Origin: Streptomyces sp. NBC_00190
Lineage (GTDB): Bacteria > Actinomycetota > Actinomycetes > Streptomycetales > Streptomycetaceae
DNA: 64,000 nt
Assembly (NCBI RefSeq): GCF_036203305.1
Contig: NZ_CP108131.1
Span: 5,084,001 to 5,148,000, forward strand
Direction: 5' to 3'
Positions 7,697 through 16,454 of this stretch are shown here, piece by piece. Every line of letters starts with the position of its first letter. The stretch's first letter is position 1. Made by a program: the position numbers and the translations under genes. The notes under the pieces are model-generated. The model was not told the DNA's origin and ran no database searches. It was given only the letters and a program-made list of their open reading frames with translations.

Positions 7697-8122
7697 ATGA
7701 CTGTACGAGTGGTCGTGGGCGGAGCCCTTTGTCATGAGGGGCGCCTGCTGGCCGCCCGTCGCAGCGCGCCCCCGGAGCTTGCCGGACGCTGGGAGCTGCC
7801 GGGCGGCAAGGCCGAACCCGGCGAGTCCGTACCCGACGCGCTGGTGCGCGAACTGCGCGAGGAGCTCGGCGTCGAGGCCGAGCCGCTGGAGCGGATCCCG
7901 GGGGAATGGCCGCTGAAACCCGGTCTCGTCCTGCACGTATGGACCGCCCGCCTGGTCTCCGGCGAGCCCGCGCCGCTGGAGGACCACGACGAGCTGCGCT
8001 GGCTGGGGCCGGAGGAACTGGAGTCGGTGGACTGGCTCGACCAGGACCGGCCCGCCGTCGCCGAGGCCGGGCGCCGACTGCGCGACGAGGGCGCAGGGGG
8101 GCGCGTGACGCTCGCGTTGTAG
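7697..8122 (+). CDS. NUDIX hydrolase (MutT-like)
   Basis: A 141-residue cytoplasmic NUDIX protein. The full box GX5EX7REUXEEXGU is present at residues 37-59: G37, E43, then RELREELGV at 51-59 with the metal-binding glutamates. An LLAARRSAPPELAGRWELPGG run precedes the box, as in MutT/8-oxo-dGTP diphosphatases. The probable role is removal of oxidised nucleotides, although CTP pyrophosphohydrolases look similar. Start ATG 7697. It is codirectional with the SPOR gene upstream and the HATPase gene downstream, with a short gap on both sides. Confidence 0.9.
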   Translation: MTVRVVVGGALCHEGRLLAARRSAPPELAGRWELPGGKAEPGESVPDALVRELREELGVEAEPLERIPGEWPLKPGLVLHVWTARLVSGEPAPLEDHDELRWLGPEELESVDWLDQDRPAVAEAGRRLRDEGAGGRVTLAL

Positions 8123-8144
8123 GCCGTCTGCGCCACAGTGCGCC

Positions 8145-8690
8145 GTGCGTGAGGGATCGGGTGGTACGGCGCCCCAAATATCGGGTATGTCGCTATTAAT
8201 CCCTGTCTCGTCCTCCTTTCGTCCCCGACGAACCGGACTGGGGTCACTGCTGGCCCGGGAAGTGATCGGCGTGATCGACACAGACGGTGAACGTGCCGAG
8301 TGGGCCTTCCCCGCCGAGCCCGGTGCCGTCCGCACCGCCCGTAACGCCGTGCGTGGAACCCTCCGGGACTGGGGTCTGGACTCCGTCGGCGATGTGACCG
8401 TCCTGCTGGTCAGCGAGCTCGTCACCAACTCCCTGCGGTACGCGTCCGGCCCCATCGGCGTCCGTCTGGAACGGCGGAATCCGGCCGCCGACGGCTCGGG
8501 GAGCAGCCCCGCGCTGCTCGTGGAGGTTTCCGATCCGCTTCCGGATCCGCCCCGCGAGCGGGTCGCCAGACCCGAGGACGAGGGCGGCCGGGGACTGCAT
8601 CTCGTCGCCGTCTCCTCGAAGCGCTGGGGGACCCGGCACGGGAAGTCGGGCAAGACTGTGTGGTTCGAGTTGGCTCTTCCTGGTGAGTAA
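8145..8690 (+). CDS. RsbW-type HATPase (anti-sigma kinase-like)
   Basis: A stand-alone GHKL ATPase of at most 181 residues. The core runs from EWAFPAEPGAVRTAR to the end; the N-box is SELVTNSLRYA, the G1 box lies near EVSDPLPD, and the G2 box is EGGRGLHLV. Proteins of this type phosphorylate anti-sigma antagonists or sequester sigma factors. The C-terminal HATPase of the large regulator at 8840-11461 is very similar, including a shared SELVTN core and a KTVWFEL ending. The start is unsure: GTG 8145, ATG 8187, GTG 8262 and GTG 8271 are all in frame and none has a strong ribosome site; the conserved core fits any of them. Confidence 0.8.
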   Translation: MREGSGGTAPQISGMSLLIPVSSSFRPRRTGLGSLLAREVIGVIDTDGERAEWAFPAEPGAVRTARNAVRGTLRDWGLDSVGDVTVLLVSELVTNSLRYASGPIGVRLERRNPAADGSGSSPALLVEVSDPLPDPPRERVARPEDEGGRGLHLVAVSSKRWGTRHGKSGKTVWFELALPGE

Positions 8691-8839
8691 CAAGGTGAAG
8701 GGTGACCGACGATCACCGGATGTGGCTCGAAACTAACGGGACCGTTTTGTGATCGTGAACGCCGTGCCGTCCGGGGCCGTGGTGCTGAATACTGCGGTCA
8801 TGGCCGGTCCGGTTGCGGTGAGCTGGAGGGGACGGTCGC

Positions 8840-11461
8840 GTGAGCGAGATACCTGCGCAGGCACATCAGACCAGGGTGCCCGGGGAGACATGGCACGACT
8901 CCTTGTGGCACAGCAGTCCGCCTGGCTCGATATATGACTACATAAAGGTTGCCTCTTTCTCGATCGGGCCCGACGGGCTCATCGATCAGTGGAGCCTGCG
9001 CGCCGAGGAACTCTTCGGGCTGACCGCCGTCCAAGCGGTGGGCCGCGATCCGGTCGACGCCTTCATGCCGCCCGAGCTGCGGGCCGGCGGACACCGCCGC
9101 GTCGCCGAGATCCTTGACGGCAAAGAGTGGACTGGCCTCGTCCCCTTCCGGATCCCGGGCGGGGACGGCGAACACGGCGTGGCCGAGATCTACGTGATGC
9201 CCACCCAGACCGAAGCCGCCGAGCGGGCCGCGCTGTGTGTCGTCGTCGACGTACGCGCGCTGCGGCGGATCGAATCCGATCTGGCGGCCTCACAGGCCAT
9301 ATTCGGCCAATCTCCCTTCGGCTTCCTGCTGTTCGGTACGGACCTCACCGTGCAGCGCGCCAACCGCCGCTTCGCCACCGTCTTCGGCGGCGCCGCCGAA
9401 GAGCACCGGGGCCGGACCGTGCACGACTACCTCCCGCTGCACGAGGCCGACCGGATGGCCGAGGCCCTGCGCCGGGTGCTGGAGACCGGGGACTCGGTGA
9501 CCGATCTGCGGATCACCGGCGCCGCTCCAGGCAGCCGGGAGGACCGCCACTGGTCCATCAACCTCTACCGCGTACACGGCGGCACCGGCCGCCCCATCGG
9601 CGTCGCGGGCATCGGCACCGACGTCACCCGCCGCCACCTCGCCGCCCGCGAGGCCGCCGGGGTACGGCGCAACCTCGCCCTGCTCAACGAGGCCGGGCAC
9701 CGCATCGGCAACTCCCTCGACCTGGAGACCACCGCCCGCGAACTCCTCGACGTCACCGTCCCCGGCTTCTGCGACCTGGCCGCCGTGGACCTCTACCAGG
9801 GGCTGCTGCTCGGAGACGACGACCGGCCCGCGCGACCGCAGGGCCCCGGAGTTCCCTCACTGCCGCCCGGGCTCGGCGCCGGGCGGGCCCCGTCCGCGCC
9901 GCTGCGGCGCGTCGCCTTCGCCTCGGCCGTCTCGGACGCCCCGCTGTCGGGCACGGGCGCACCCGTCTCCGTAGGCGAGATCCACCGCTATCCGGCGGCC
10001 TCGCCGGGCGCGCTCGCGCTGCGCACGGCGCGGCCGCGGCTGATCGAGGGCGGCGGACCGGAGGGCCTCGTCCAGTCCACGCTGGTCGTGCCGATGGTCG
10101 CCCACGACACGGTGGTCGGCCTCGCGCAGTTCTCCCGTACGAAGGGCAGCGAGCCCTTCGGCGAACGGGACCGGGCGGTCGCGGTGGAGCTGGCCGCGCG
10201 GGCCGCCGTGTGCATCGACAACGCGCGGCTCTACCGGCGCGAACACGAGCGGGCGCTGATACTGCAGCGCAGCCTGCTGCCGCCCGGCGACCCGGAGGCG
10301 GCCGGCCTGGACATCGCCTGCCGGTACCTGCCGGGCAACGCGGCCACCGAGGTCGGCGGGGACTGGTTCGACGTCATCGAACTGCCCGGCCACCGCACGG
10401 CCCTGGTCGTCGGCGACGTGATGGGCCGCGGGCTGCGGGCCGCCGTCGCGATGGGCGAACTGCGGACCGCCGTAAGGACGCTGGCGCTGCTCGACCTCGA
10501 ACCGGCGGAGGTGCTGACCGCGCTGGACGAGATCGCCCGGGGCCTCGGGGCCCCCGGCGGATCCCAGCAGGCCTCGCGCGCCGCCCTGCACTCGCGCGAC
10601 GCGGACCGCTCCGAGGTGTACCTCGCCACCTGCGTGTACGCCGTCTACGACCCGGTGACACGGCGCTGCACGATCGCCAACGCGGGCCACATGCCGCCCG
10701 TGCTGGTCGAGCCGCCCGACGAGGGCGGCGCGTCGCGGCCCGCGCTGCTGCTGGAGGTGCCTCCCGGGATGCCACTGGGCGTGGGCGGGGAACCGTTCGA
10801 GGAGGTCGAGGTGGATCTGCCGGAGGGGGCCCTGCTCGCGCTGTACACCGACGGTCTCGTCGAATCCCGCGACCACCCGCTGGAGGAGGGCCTGCGCGGG
10901 CTGCGCGAGGCCCTCGCGGATCCCGTCCGCCCGCTGGAGGACGTCTGCGACCACGTCCTGAACACCCTGGACACCCGGCACGGGGAGGACGACATCGCCC
11001 TGCTGATGGCACGGGTCCAGGGCCTGCCGGTCGACGCGGTGGGGGACTGGCAACTGCCCCGCGAGGCCCGGTCGGTGGGCCGCGCGCGGGAGCTGGCGCG
11101 GGCGAAGCTGCCCGCGTGGGGCCTGGAGGGCCTGCTGGACACCACGGAGCTGCTGGTCAGCGAGCTCGTCACCAATGCCCTGCGGTACGGGGAGGGCGAG
11201 ATCCGGCTGCGGCTGCTGCTCGACCGGACGCTGGTCTGCGAGGTGTGGGACGCGAACCTCGTGCAGCCGCGGCGCCGGCGGGCCCGCGACACCGACGAGG
11301 GCGGCCGCGGCCTCCAGCTGGTGGGCCTGCTGTCGGCCGGCTGGGGCACGCGCCGCACCCACCGGGGCAAGACGGTCTGGTTCGAGCTCCCGCTCCCGGG
11401 CGCGGCCGCGGCGGCGGTCGCGGAGCTGTCGGCGGAGCAGCTGCTGGGCATGTACGGATAA
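8840..11461 (+). CDS. PAS-PAS-GAF-PP2C(SpoIIE)-HATPase regulator
   Basis: An 873-residue cytoplasmic regulator. Domains in order: PAS (about 32-145), PAS (about 150-270), GAF (about 285-465), SpoIIE-type PP2C phosphatase (about 490-725) and RsbW-like HATPase (about 740-855). PP2C metal residues are visible as GGDWFD (D508, D511), GDVMGRG (D526), LYTDG (D671) and GEDDIAL. The HATPase N-box is SELVTNALRYG near 774-784 and its G2 box is EGGRGLQLV. Such proteins sense signals through PAS/GAF and set the phosphorylation state of anti-anti-sigma factors. Start GTG 8840 follows GGAGGGGACGG. It is preceded by a separate, similar HATPase gene. The partner STAS protein is not in this window. Confidence 0.95.
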   Translation: MSEIPAQAHQTRVPGETWHDSLWHSSPPGSIYDYIKVASFSIGPDGLIDQWSLRAEELFGLTAVQAVGRDPVDAFMPPELRAGGHRRVAEILDGKEWTGLVPFRIPGGDGEHGVAEIYVMPTQTEAAERAALCVVVDVRALRRIESDLAASQAIFGQSPFGFLLFGTDLTVQRANRRFATVFGGAAEEHRGRTVHDYLPLHEADRMAEALRRVLETGDSVTDLRITGAAPGSREDRHWSINLYRVHGGTGRPIGVAGIGTDVTRRHLAAREAAGVRRNLALLNEAGHRIGNSLDLETTARELLDVTVPGFCDLAAVDLYQGLLLGDDDRPARPQGPGVPSLPPGLGAGRAPSAPLRRVAFASAVSDAPLSGTGAPVSVGEIHRYPAASPGALALRTARPRLIEGGGPEGLVQSTLVVPMVAHDTVVGLAQFSRTKGSEPFGERDRAVAVELAARAAVCIDNARLYRREHERALILQRSLLPPGDPEAAGLDIACRYLPGNAATEVGGDWFDVIELPGHRTALVVGDVMGRGLRAAVAMGELRTAVRTLALLDLEPAEVLTALDEIARGLGAPGGSQQASRAALHSRDADRSEVYLATCVYAVYDPVTRRCTIANAGHMPPVLVEPPDEGGASRPALLLEVPPGMPLGVGGEPFEEVEVDLPEGALLALYTDGLVESRDHPLEEGLRGLREALADPVRPLEDVCDHVLNTLDTRHGEDDIALLMARVQGLPVDAVGDWQLPREARSVGRARELARAKLPAWGLEGLLDTTELLVSELVTNALRYGEGEIRLRLLLDRTLVCEVWDANLVQPRRRRARDTDEGGRGLQLVGLLSAGWGTRRTHRGKTVWFELPLPGAAAAAVAELSAEQLLGMYG

Positions 11462-11502
11462 CGGGTGGCGGCCCCGTACCGCGACGGGCAGGGTACGGGG
11501 CG

Positions 11503-12729
11503 ATGAGCGACGAGGACGAAACCCGCTACGCCCACCACGACTCGCTGCTGGGGCTGCTCCAGCGCGGCCGCGGCCTGGGCGCCGTACGCGCAAGGCAGGA
11601 CCCGGCGGCGGCCGCCCCGCTGGTGTACGACGTGATCCGGCGGGACTGGCGCTGGGACGGGGTCGACGACCGGGGCCTCTTCCACGCGCGGCTGCTCCGG
11701 GACCTGGAACTGTCACCCGGGCCCGTGGTGGCGCAGCTGGCGGGCGACGAGGACGCGTGCATGCGGGCGATCGACGTGCTGGAGCTGCTCGCGCTCGGCG
11801 GATCCGACGAAGCCCGGGAGGGACTGCGCGCCCACGTCCGCGAGGGCGCGCACTGGATCCGCGTACTGGAGTCGGTCGCGGACCGCTGGCCCGTCGCCTG
11901 GTGGGAGGACCTGGAAGGGGCCGCGCGGTCCCGGATCGGCGAGGAGGCGGACGAGGAGGCGCTGCCGTGGCCCTGCGAGCCGTGGATCCGGTTCGGGATC
12001 AGGACGCGGGTCTTCCCGGCCCTGCCCGCCGAGGCGCTGGGCGACCGCAGCGGCGAGGAGCTCCTCGCCGTACTGGCCGACGCCCGCAGCGGCGACGGCC
12101 CGAAGACCGGCGTGCTCCGCGAGCTGGCCCGCCGGACACCGGACGAAGCGCTGATCCCGCTCGTGCCCTCGCTCGGCACCTCCGACGGCAGGCGCTCGCT
12201 GCCCGCCCTCCGGCGGGCGGTCGAGGGTCTCGGCGCCCTCGCCGTGCCGGCCGCGCGCCGGTGGGCGGCTGACGAGCGGGAGTGGCTGGCCCGGCTGGGG
12301 GCGGACGTACTGGCCGACCACCTCGGGCCGGAGCTGATCCCGGGGCTCGCCGCCGAACTGCGGGACCAGTGGCGGGAGCGCGCCTGGTGCGGCCCCGACC
12401 GCACCGCGAAGCGGCTCGCCCGGTTCGGGCCCGATGCGGCCGAGGCCGTGCCGGAGCTGCGCCGGTTCTGGCTGCACACCCCGCACTCCTGGGAGCGGCC
12501 CGCCTACCTGGAGGCACTCGCGGCCATCGAGCAGGACGGCCTGGACTACGCGCACACCGAGTCCCTCTGGGACTGCGAGGAGCAGGCACGGCTGCTGGGC
12601 ATCGCCCGCTCCCCCGACCTCCCCGAGGTACGCGAGCGGCTCGCCGCGCTGCGCGACGACCCGATGGAGGAAGCCGAGGTCCGGGCCGCCGCCGGGGCGC
12701 GGTTCGAGGAGGCCCGGTCACAGCTCTAA
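11503..12729 (+). CDS. helical-repeat (HEAT-like) hypothetical protein
   Basis: A 408-residue cytoplasmic protein made of repeating amphipathic helices rich in Ala, Leu, Arg and Glu, for example LLRDLELSPGPVVAQL, VLELLALGGSDEAREGL and ELIPGLAAELRDQW. This suggests a HEAT- or ARM-like superhelix used for protein binding. No catalytic motif is visible. Start ATG 11503 has GGGTACGGGGCG upstream, a modest ribosome site 41 bases after the SpoIIE gene, so the two may be cotranscribed. Its stop overlaps the stop of pspA on the other strand by four bases. The much longer open frame upstream is a shadow of the SpoIIE gene. Confidence 0.7.
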   Translation: MSDEDETRYAHHDSLLGLLQRGRGLGAVRARQDPAAAAPLVYDVIRRDWRWDGVDDRGLFHARLLRDLELSPGPVVAQLAGDEDACMRAIDVLELLALGGSDEAREGLRAHVREGAHWIRVLESVADRWPVAWWEDLEGAARSRIGEEADEEALPWPCEPWIRFGIRTRVFPALPAEALGDRSGEELLAVLADARSGDGPKTGVLRELARRTPDEALIPLVPSLGTSDGRRSLPALRRAVEGLGALAVPAARRWAADEREWLARLGADVLADHLGPELIPGLAAELRDQWRERAWCGPDRTAKRLARFGPDAAEAVPELRRFWLHTPHSWERPAYLEALAAIEQDGLDYAHTESLWDCEEQARLLGIARSPDLPEVRERLAALRDDPMEEAEVRAAAGARFEEARSQL

Positions 12730-13439
12730 GCGGTGGCCTTCAGGGCGGCGAGGCGGGCCTCGATCTCCGAGGCCTTGCCGAGGTCCTCCAGCGACTCGAA
12801 CTGCGCGTCCAGCGAGGAGGCGGCCAGTTCCTGCTTGCCCATCGCCATGGCCTCCTCGCGGCGGACCTTCTCCTCGAAGCGGTTCAGGTCGCTCGTCGGG
12901 TCCATCACGTCGATGTTCTTCACCGCGTCCAGCATCATGTTCTGCGCCTGCGCGGTCTTCGCACGGGCCACCAGTTCGTCGCGCTTCGCCTGAAGTTCCG
13001 TCAGCTTGTTCTTCATCGAGTCCAGGCCGGACCTGAGCTTGTCGACGACCTGCGTCTGTGCGGCGATCGCCGGCTCCGCCGTCTTCGCCTCCTTCTCCGA
13101 CTGCATCTGCCGGCCCAGCGCCACCTTCGCCAGGTTGTCGAACTTGTCGGCCTCCGCCGCCGAGCCCGCCGCCCGCAACTCGTCCGCCTTCCGGCTCGCC
13201 GCGAGTGCCTTGCCGCCCCACTCGGCTGCCGCCTCCACGTCCTCCTTGTGGTCCGCCTCCATCATGCGGAGGTTGCCGATCGTCATCGCGACCGCCTGCT
13301 CCGCCTCCGAGATGTTGTTCGTGTAGTCGCGGATCAGCTGGTCCAGCATCTTCTGCGGGTCCTCGGCCTGGTCCAGCAGCGCGTTGATGTTGGCCTTGGC
13401 GAGCTGGGTGACGCGGCCGAGGATGGTCTGCTTGCTCAT
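12726..13439 (-). CDS. pspA: PspA/IM30 family phage-shock protein
   Basis: A 237-residue PspA homologue: long coiled coils throughout, with MSKQTILGRVTQLAKANINALLDQAEDPQKM-type helix alpha0/1, cut short here to the opening residues MSKQTILGRV and the conserved AEDPQKMLDQ. The family forms ESCRT-III-like rods and rings on the inner membrane and protects it under stress. Start ATG 13439 has GGGAGAG upstream. It lies 48 bases downstream of the TPM gene on the same strand, so an envelope-stress operon is likely. The tail overlaps the converging HEAT-like gene by four bases. Confidence 0.95.
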   Translation of the reverse strand: MSKQTILGRVTQLAKANINALLDQAEDPQKMLDQLIRDYTNNISEAEQAVAMTIGNLRMMEADHKEDVEAAAEWGGKALAASRKADELRAAGSAAEADKFDNLAKVALGRQMQSEKEAKTAEPAIAAQTQVVDKLRSGLDSMKNKLTELQAKRDELVARAKTAQAQNMMLDAVKNIDVMDPTSDLNRFEEKVRREEAMAMGKQELAASSLDAQFESLEDLGKASEIEARLAALKATA

Positions 13440-13487
13440 GAGGGGTCTCTCCCGGTGCTCCTGGTGAGGGATGGTGTGCCGTCGCGT

Positions 13488-15623
13488 TCAGAAGCGGCCG
13501 CCGCCGCCCATCCGGCCGCGGGTGCCGCCGCCGCCGAACGATCCGGGGCCGCCCCCGAAACCGCCCCCGAAGCCCCCGCCCCCGCCTCCGCCCCCGCCTC
13601 CGCCGAAGCCGCCCCCACCGCCCCGCAGGATCTCGCCGAGGATGATCCCGCCGAGTACCGCGCCGCCCTGGCCGCCGCCCGCGCGCCGGCCGCCGTACGG
13701 GTCCTGGTACGCCCGTACGTCCTGCTCCGCCAGCTGCTGTGCCTGCCGCGCCAGCGCATCCGCCTGCTGCGCGTCCGCCAGCGCGCCCGCCGGGTCCGCG
13801 GCCGCCAGGGACACCGCCCGCTCCAGGTGCCGCCCCGCCTCCGCCAGCCGGGTGCGGGCCTGGCTGCCGACCGCGCCCCGGCTGGTGGTGACGTAGTCCG
13901 TGGCCGCCCCGATGGCACTGCGCGCCGAGAGCATGGCCTGGTCCAGCAGGGCGGCCGCCCGCTGCCGGCCCGACTCCCGCTCCCGCGCCCCGGACAGGGA
14001 CTCGTCCAGCGCCGCGTCGGCCTCCTCGACACGGCGCAGGGCGTCGATCGGGTCGTACCGGCCGGCCGCCATCTCCTGCCGCACGTCGGCCAGTACGGAC
14101 TCGGCCCGGCCGATGCGGCCGCGCAGGTCCGCCGTCGAGGTGCCCTCCGCGGTACCGGTGAGCAGCCCGTGCGCGTCGGCGAGGTCGGTCTCCGTCTCGT
14201 TCAGTGCGCCCGGCAGCTTCCCGGCCGCCTCCGCCAGCTCCTGCGCCCGCCGCTCCACCGCGTCGACCAGGGTCGCGGCCTGGTCCACGGCGCCCTCGGC
14301 GGCCCGTACGCGCACGGCGGCCGAGCCGTTCTCGCCGGCGTCGAGGGCCGCGTGGGCCAGGCCCAGGTTGGTCGCCGCGAACAGCAGCCGGTCCTTGGCC
14401 TGTTCGGCATTGGAGGCGACGGGCGCGGAGGCGGAGTCCGCGTACCGCCGGGACAGCGCGGTCAGCGTCGCCTCGGCGGTGGTGGCGCGCCCGGTCAGGC
14501 CCAGGTAGTGCTCCTCCACGGTGGCCAGCGCCTGCGGGGCGTTCTTCTCCAGGTCCCGCAGCCGGTCGAAGTCGGCCGCCTCGGCGTCGAGCCGCCGGTC
14601 GGCCTCGGTGCACCGGGCGACGATCTCGTCCAGCATCCGGCGCCGGGTCGCGTCGTCCTCCGGGTAGGCGTCGTCGAGCTGCTGGCGCAGCCGGAAGGCG
14701 TACGTCAGCTCGCCCTTGGCGTACTCCACGGCCGCGGTGAACGGGACGACCGCCTCCTCCCCGAACTGCGCGGAGGCGAAACCGAGTTCCTCCGTGCTGG
14801 TGCGGACGGAGTCGTCGGTCTCCACCAGCAGCGCCTTGGCCCTCGCGTCCAGTTCCGGCAGCGGGATCCGGTCCGGCGCTCCTTCGGGCCAGCCCGGGCC
14901 GGTCGTCGTACCGCGGCCGCCGGCGCCGAAGCCAGCGTCCTTGCGCTTGCGGCGGCGGTACGCGTACGCCCCGAGCGCTCCGGCCGCGCCGACCGCGACC
15001 ACCGGGAGGACGAAGTCCCCGGCCCCGCTCTCACCGCTCGGCTCACCGCCGGGGTCGGCCGGGCCGGGGGTGATGGTGGGCACGGGTACGGGCTGCCCGC
15101 CGAGCACGGCGTCGTAGCCGTTGGCCGCGCCGATGGCGGCGCCCGCCCAGTCGTTCTGCCTCAGAGCCGGTTCGATCGCGGTCCGCGCGACGGTGGACAG
15201 CTGCTGCTCGGTGAAACCGGAGTCGACGGCGGCGGAGTACGCGTACTGGCGGGCACCGGTCGCCACCGCCAGCAGGACGTCGTTCTGGCCCAGGCCGTTC
15301 TTCTCCGCGGTGGCGTCGGCCCAGCTCTGGGCCGAGCGCCCGGAGAAGTCGCGCACGTACGTCACGAAGAGCTGGATCTTCCGGTCGGCGTACAGCTCGT
15401 CGAGCGCCGCGGTGACCGCGGCCTCGCGGTCACCCAGTGCGTCGACCCGGTCGGTGATCTGGCCTTGCTGCGAAAGGGTGACGGGATCCTCCGCCCGCAC
15501 GGGCGGCGCCCAGGCCACGCCCCAGCCGCCGAGCGCCAGCAGCGCGGCGGCGAGGGCGAGCCCGGCCCGTGCGAACGGCCTGCTGGGAGGCCTGCTTCTC
15601 GTCTCGCTTCTCGGCGGAATCAC
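13488..15623 (-). CDS. TPM-domain membrane protein with coiled-coil body and Gly-rich tail
   Basis: About 711 residues. A basic N-terminus and hydrophobic signal (ending near PPVRAEDP) precede a TPM_phosphatase domain with QGQITDRVDALGD and the NGLGQNDVLLAVAT core. A transmembrane segment (FVLPVVAVGAAGALGAYAY) follows, then a basic RRRKRK stop and a long Ala/Glu/Arg coiled-coil cytoplasmic region. The tail is Gly-Phe-rich, ending FGGGGTRGRMGGGGRF. TPM proteins act near membrane or photosystem repair, and bacterial ones often neighbour PspA, as here. The frame is open to GTG 15659 inside sdhB; I prefer GTG 15623, which lies 22 bases past the sdhB stop, though its ribosome site is weak. Confidence 0.8.
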   Translation of the reverse strand: MIPPRSETRSRPPSRPFARAGLALAAALLALGGWGVAWAPPVRAEDPVTLSQQGQITDRVDALGDREAAVTAALDELYADRKIQLFVTYVRDFSGRSAQSWADATAEKNGLGQNDVLLAVATGARQYAYSAAVDSGFTEQQLSTVARTAIEPALRQNDWAGAAIGAANGYDAVLGGQPVPVPTITPGPADPGGEPSGESGAGDFVLPVVAVGAAGALGAYAYRRRKRKDAGFGAGGRGTTTGPGWPEGAPDRIPLPELDARAKALLVETDDSVRTSTEELGFASAQFGEEAVVPFTAAVEYAKGELTYAFRLRQQLDDAYPEDDATRRRMLDEIVARCTEADRRLDAEAADFDRLRDLEKNAPQALATVEEHYLGLTGRATTAEATLTALSRRYADSASAPVASNAEQAKDRLLFAATNLGLAHAALDAGENGSAAVRVRAAEGAVDQAATLVDAVERRAQELAEAAGKLPGALNETETDLADAHGLLTGTAEGTSTADLRGRIGRAESVLADVRQEMAAGRYDPIDALRRVEEADAALDESLSGARERESGRQRAAALLDQAMLSARSAIGAATDYVTTSRGAVGSQARTRLAEAGRHLERAVSLAAADPAGALADAQQADALARQAQQLAEQDVRAYQDPYGGRRAGGGQGGAVLGGIILGEILRGGGGGFGGGGGGGGGGGFGGGFGGGPGSFGGGGTRGRMGGGGRF

Positions 15624-15645
15624 ATAGGGGAGATTATGGGCGGAT

Positions 15646-16452
15646 TCACCCCTCCGCACCCGGAGTCGCAGGCTGTGACCCGGTATCGGAACGCCGCCGG
15701 ATCTTGTTCCCCAGCCACACCAGCGGGTCGTACTTGCGGTCCACCGCCCGCTCCTTCAGCGGGATCAGCGCGTTGTCGGTGATCTTGATGCCCTCGGGGC
15801 AGACCTCCGTACAGCACTTGGTGATGTTGCAGTAGCCGAGCCCGTGCTCCTCCTGCGCGGTGCGCTTGCGGTCCAGGCCCGCCTCCGCCGCCGCGTCCAG
15901 GGGGTGCATGTCCAGCTCCGCCACCCGCATCAGGAAACGCGGACCGGCGAAGGCGGGCTTGTTCTCCTCGTGGTCGCGCACGACGTGGCAGGTGTCCTGA
16001 CACAGGAAGCACTCGATGCACTTGCGGAACTCCTGCGAGCGCTCCACATCCATCTGCTGCATCCGGTACGCGCCCGGCGCCATCCCCTCCGGCGGCACGA
16101 AGGCCGGGACCTCCCGCGCCTTGGCGTAGTTGAAGGACACGTCCGTGACCAGGTCGCGGATGACCGGGAAGGCCCGCAGCGGGGTGACCGTGATCGTCTC
16201 CGACCGCTCGAAGGTCGACATCCGCGTCATGCACATCAGCCGCGGCCGCCCGTTGACCTCCGCGCTGCAGGAGCCGCACTTGCCGGCCTTGCAGTTCCAG
16301 CGCACCGCGAGGTCCGAGGCCTGGGTGGCCTGGAGCCGGTGGACGATGTCGAGCACCACCTCGCCGTCGTGCACCTCGACGGTGAAGTCCCTGAGCGATC
16401 CGCCCTCGGCGTCGCCCCGCCAGATCCGGAAGCTCGCGTCGTACGTACTCAT
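15646..16452 (-). CDS. sdhB: succinate dehydrogenase/fumarate reductase iron-sulfur subunit
   Basis: A 268-residue electron-transfer subunit. The plant-type [2Fe-2S] site is CKAGKCGSC followed by LMC; the ferredoxin half has CIECFLCQDTC and CNITKCCTEVCP for the [4Fe-4S] and [3Fe-4S] clusters. It passes electrons from SdhA flavin to the membrane anchor. I chose ATG 16452, which begins MSTYDASF and lies two bases past the sdhA stop; the open frame continues upstream as a shadow of sdhA. The TPM gene follows after 22 bases, so the transcript may continue into the envelope-stress genes. Confidence 0.95.
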   Translation of the reverse strand: MSTYDASFRIWRGDAEGGSLRDFTVEVHDGEVVLDIVHRLQATQASDLAVRWNCKAGKCGSCSAEVNGRPRLMCMTRMSTFERSETITVTPLRAFPVIRDLVTDVSFNYAKAREVPAFVPPEGMAPGAYRMQQMDVERSQEFRKCIECFLCQDTCHVVRDHEENKPAFAGPRFLMRVAELDMHPLDAAAEAGLDRKRTAQEEHGLGYCNITKCCTEVCPEGIKITDNALIPLKERAVDRKYDPLVWLGNKIRRRSDTGSQPATPGAEG

Positions 16453-16454
16453 TC

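Noticed and set aside
8183..8188. GGGTAT as a SigB-type -10 box before the free HATPase gene
   Set aside because: No matching -35 of the expected form is found at 14-16 bases upstream.
9127..12729. A 1200-codon open frame across the SpoIIE-type gene
   Set aside because: Up to 11461 it is a Arg/Pro-rich shadow of the SpoIIE-type gene in another frame; only its end, from ATG 11503, is a real gene.
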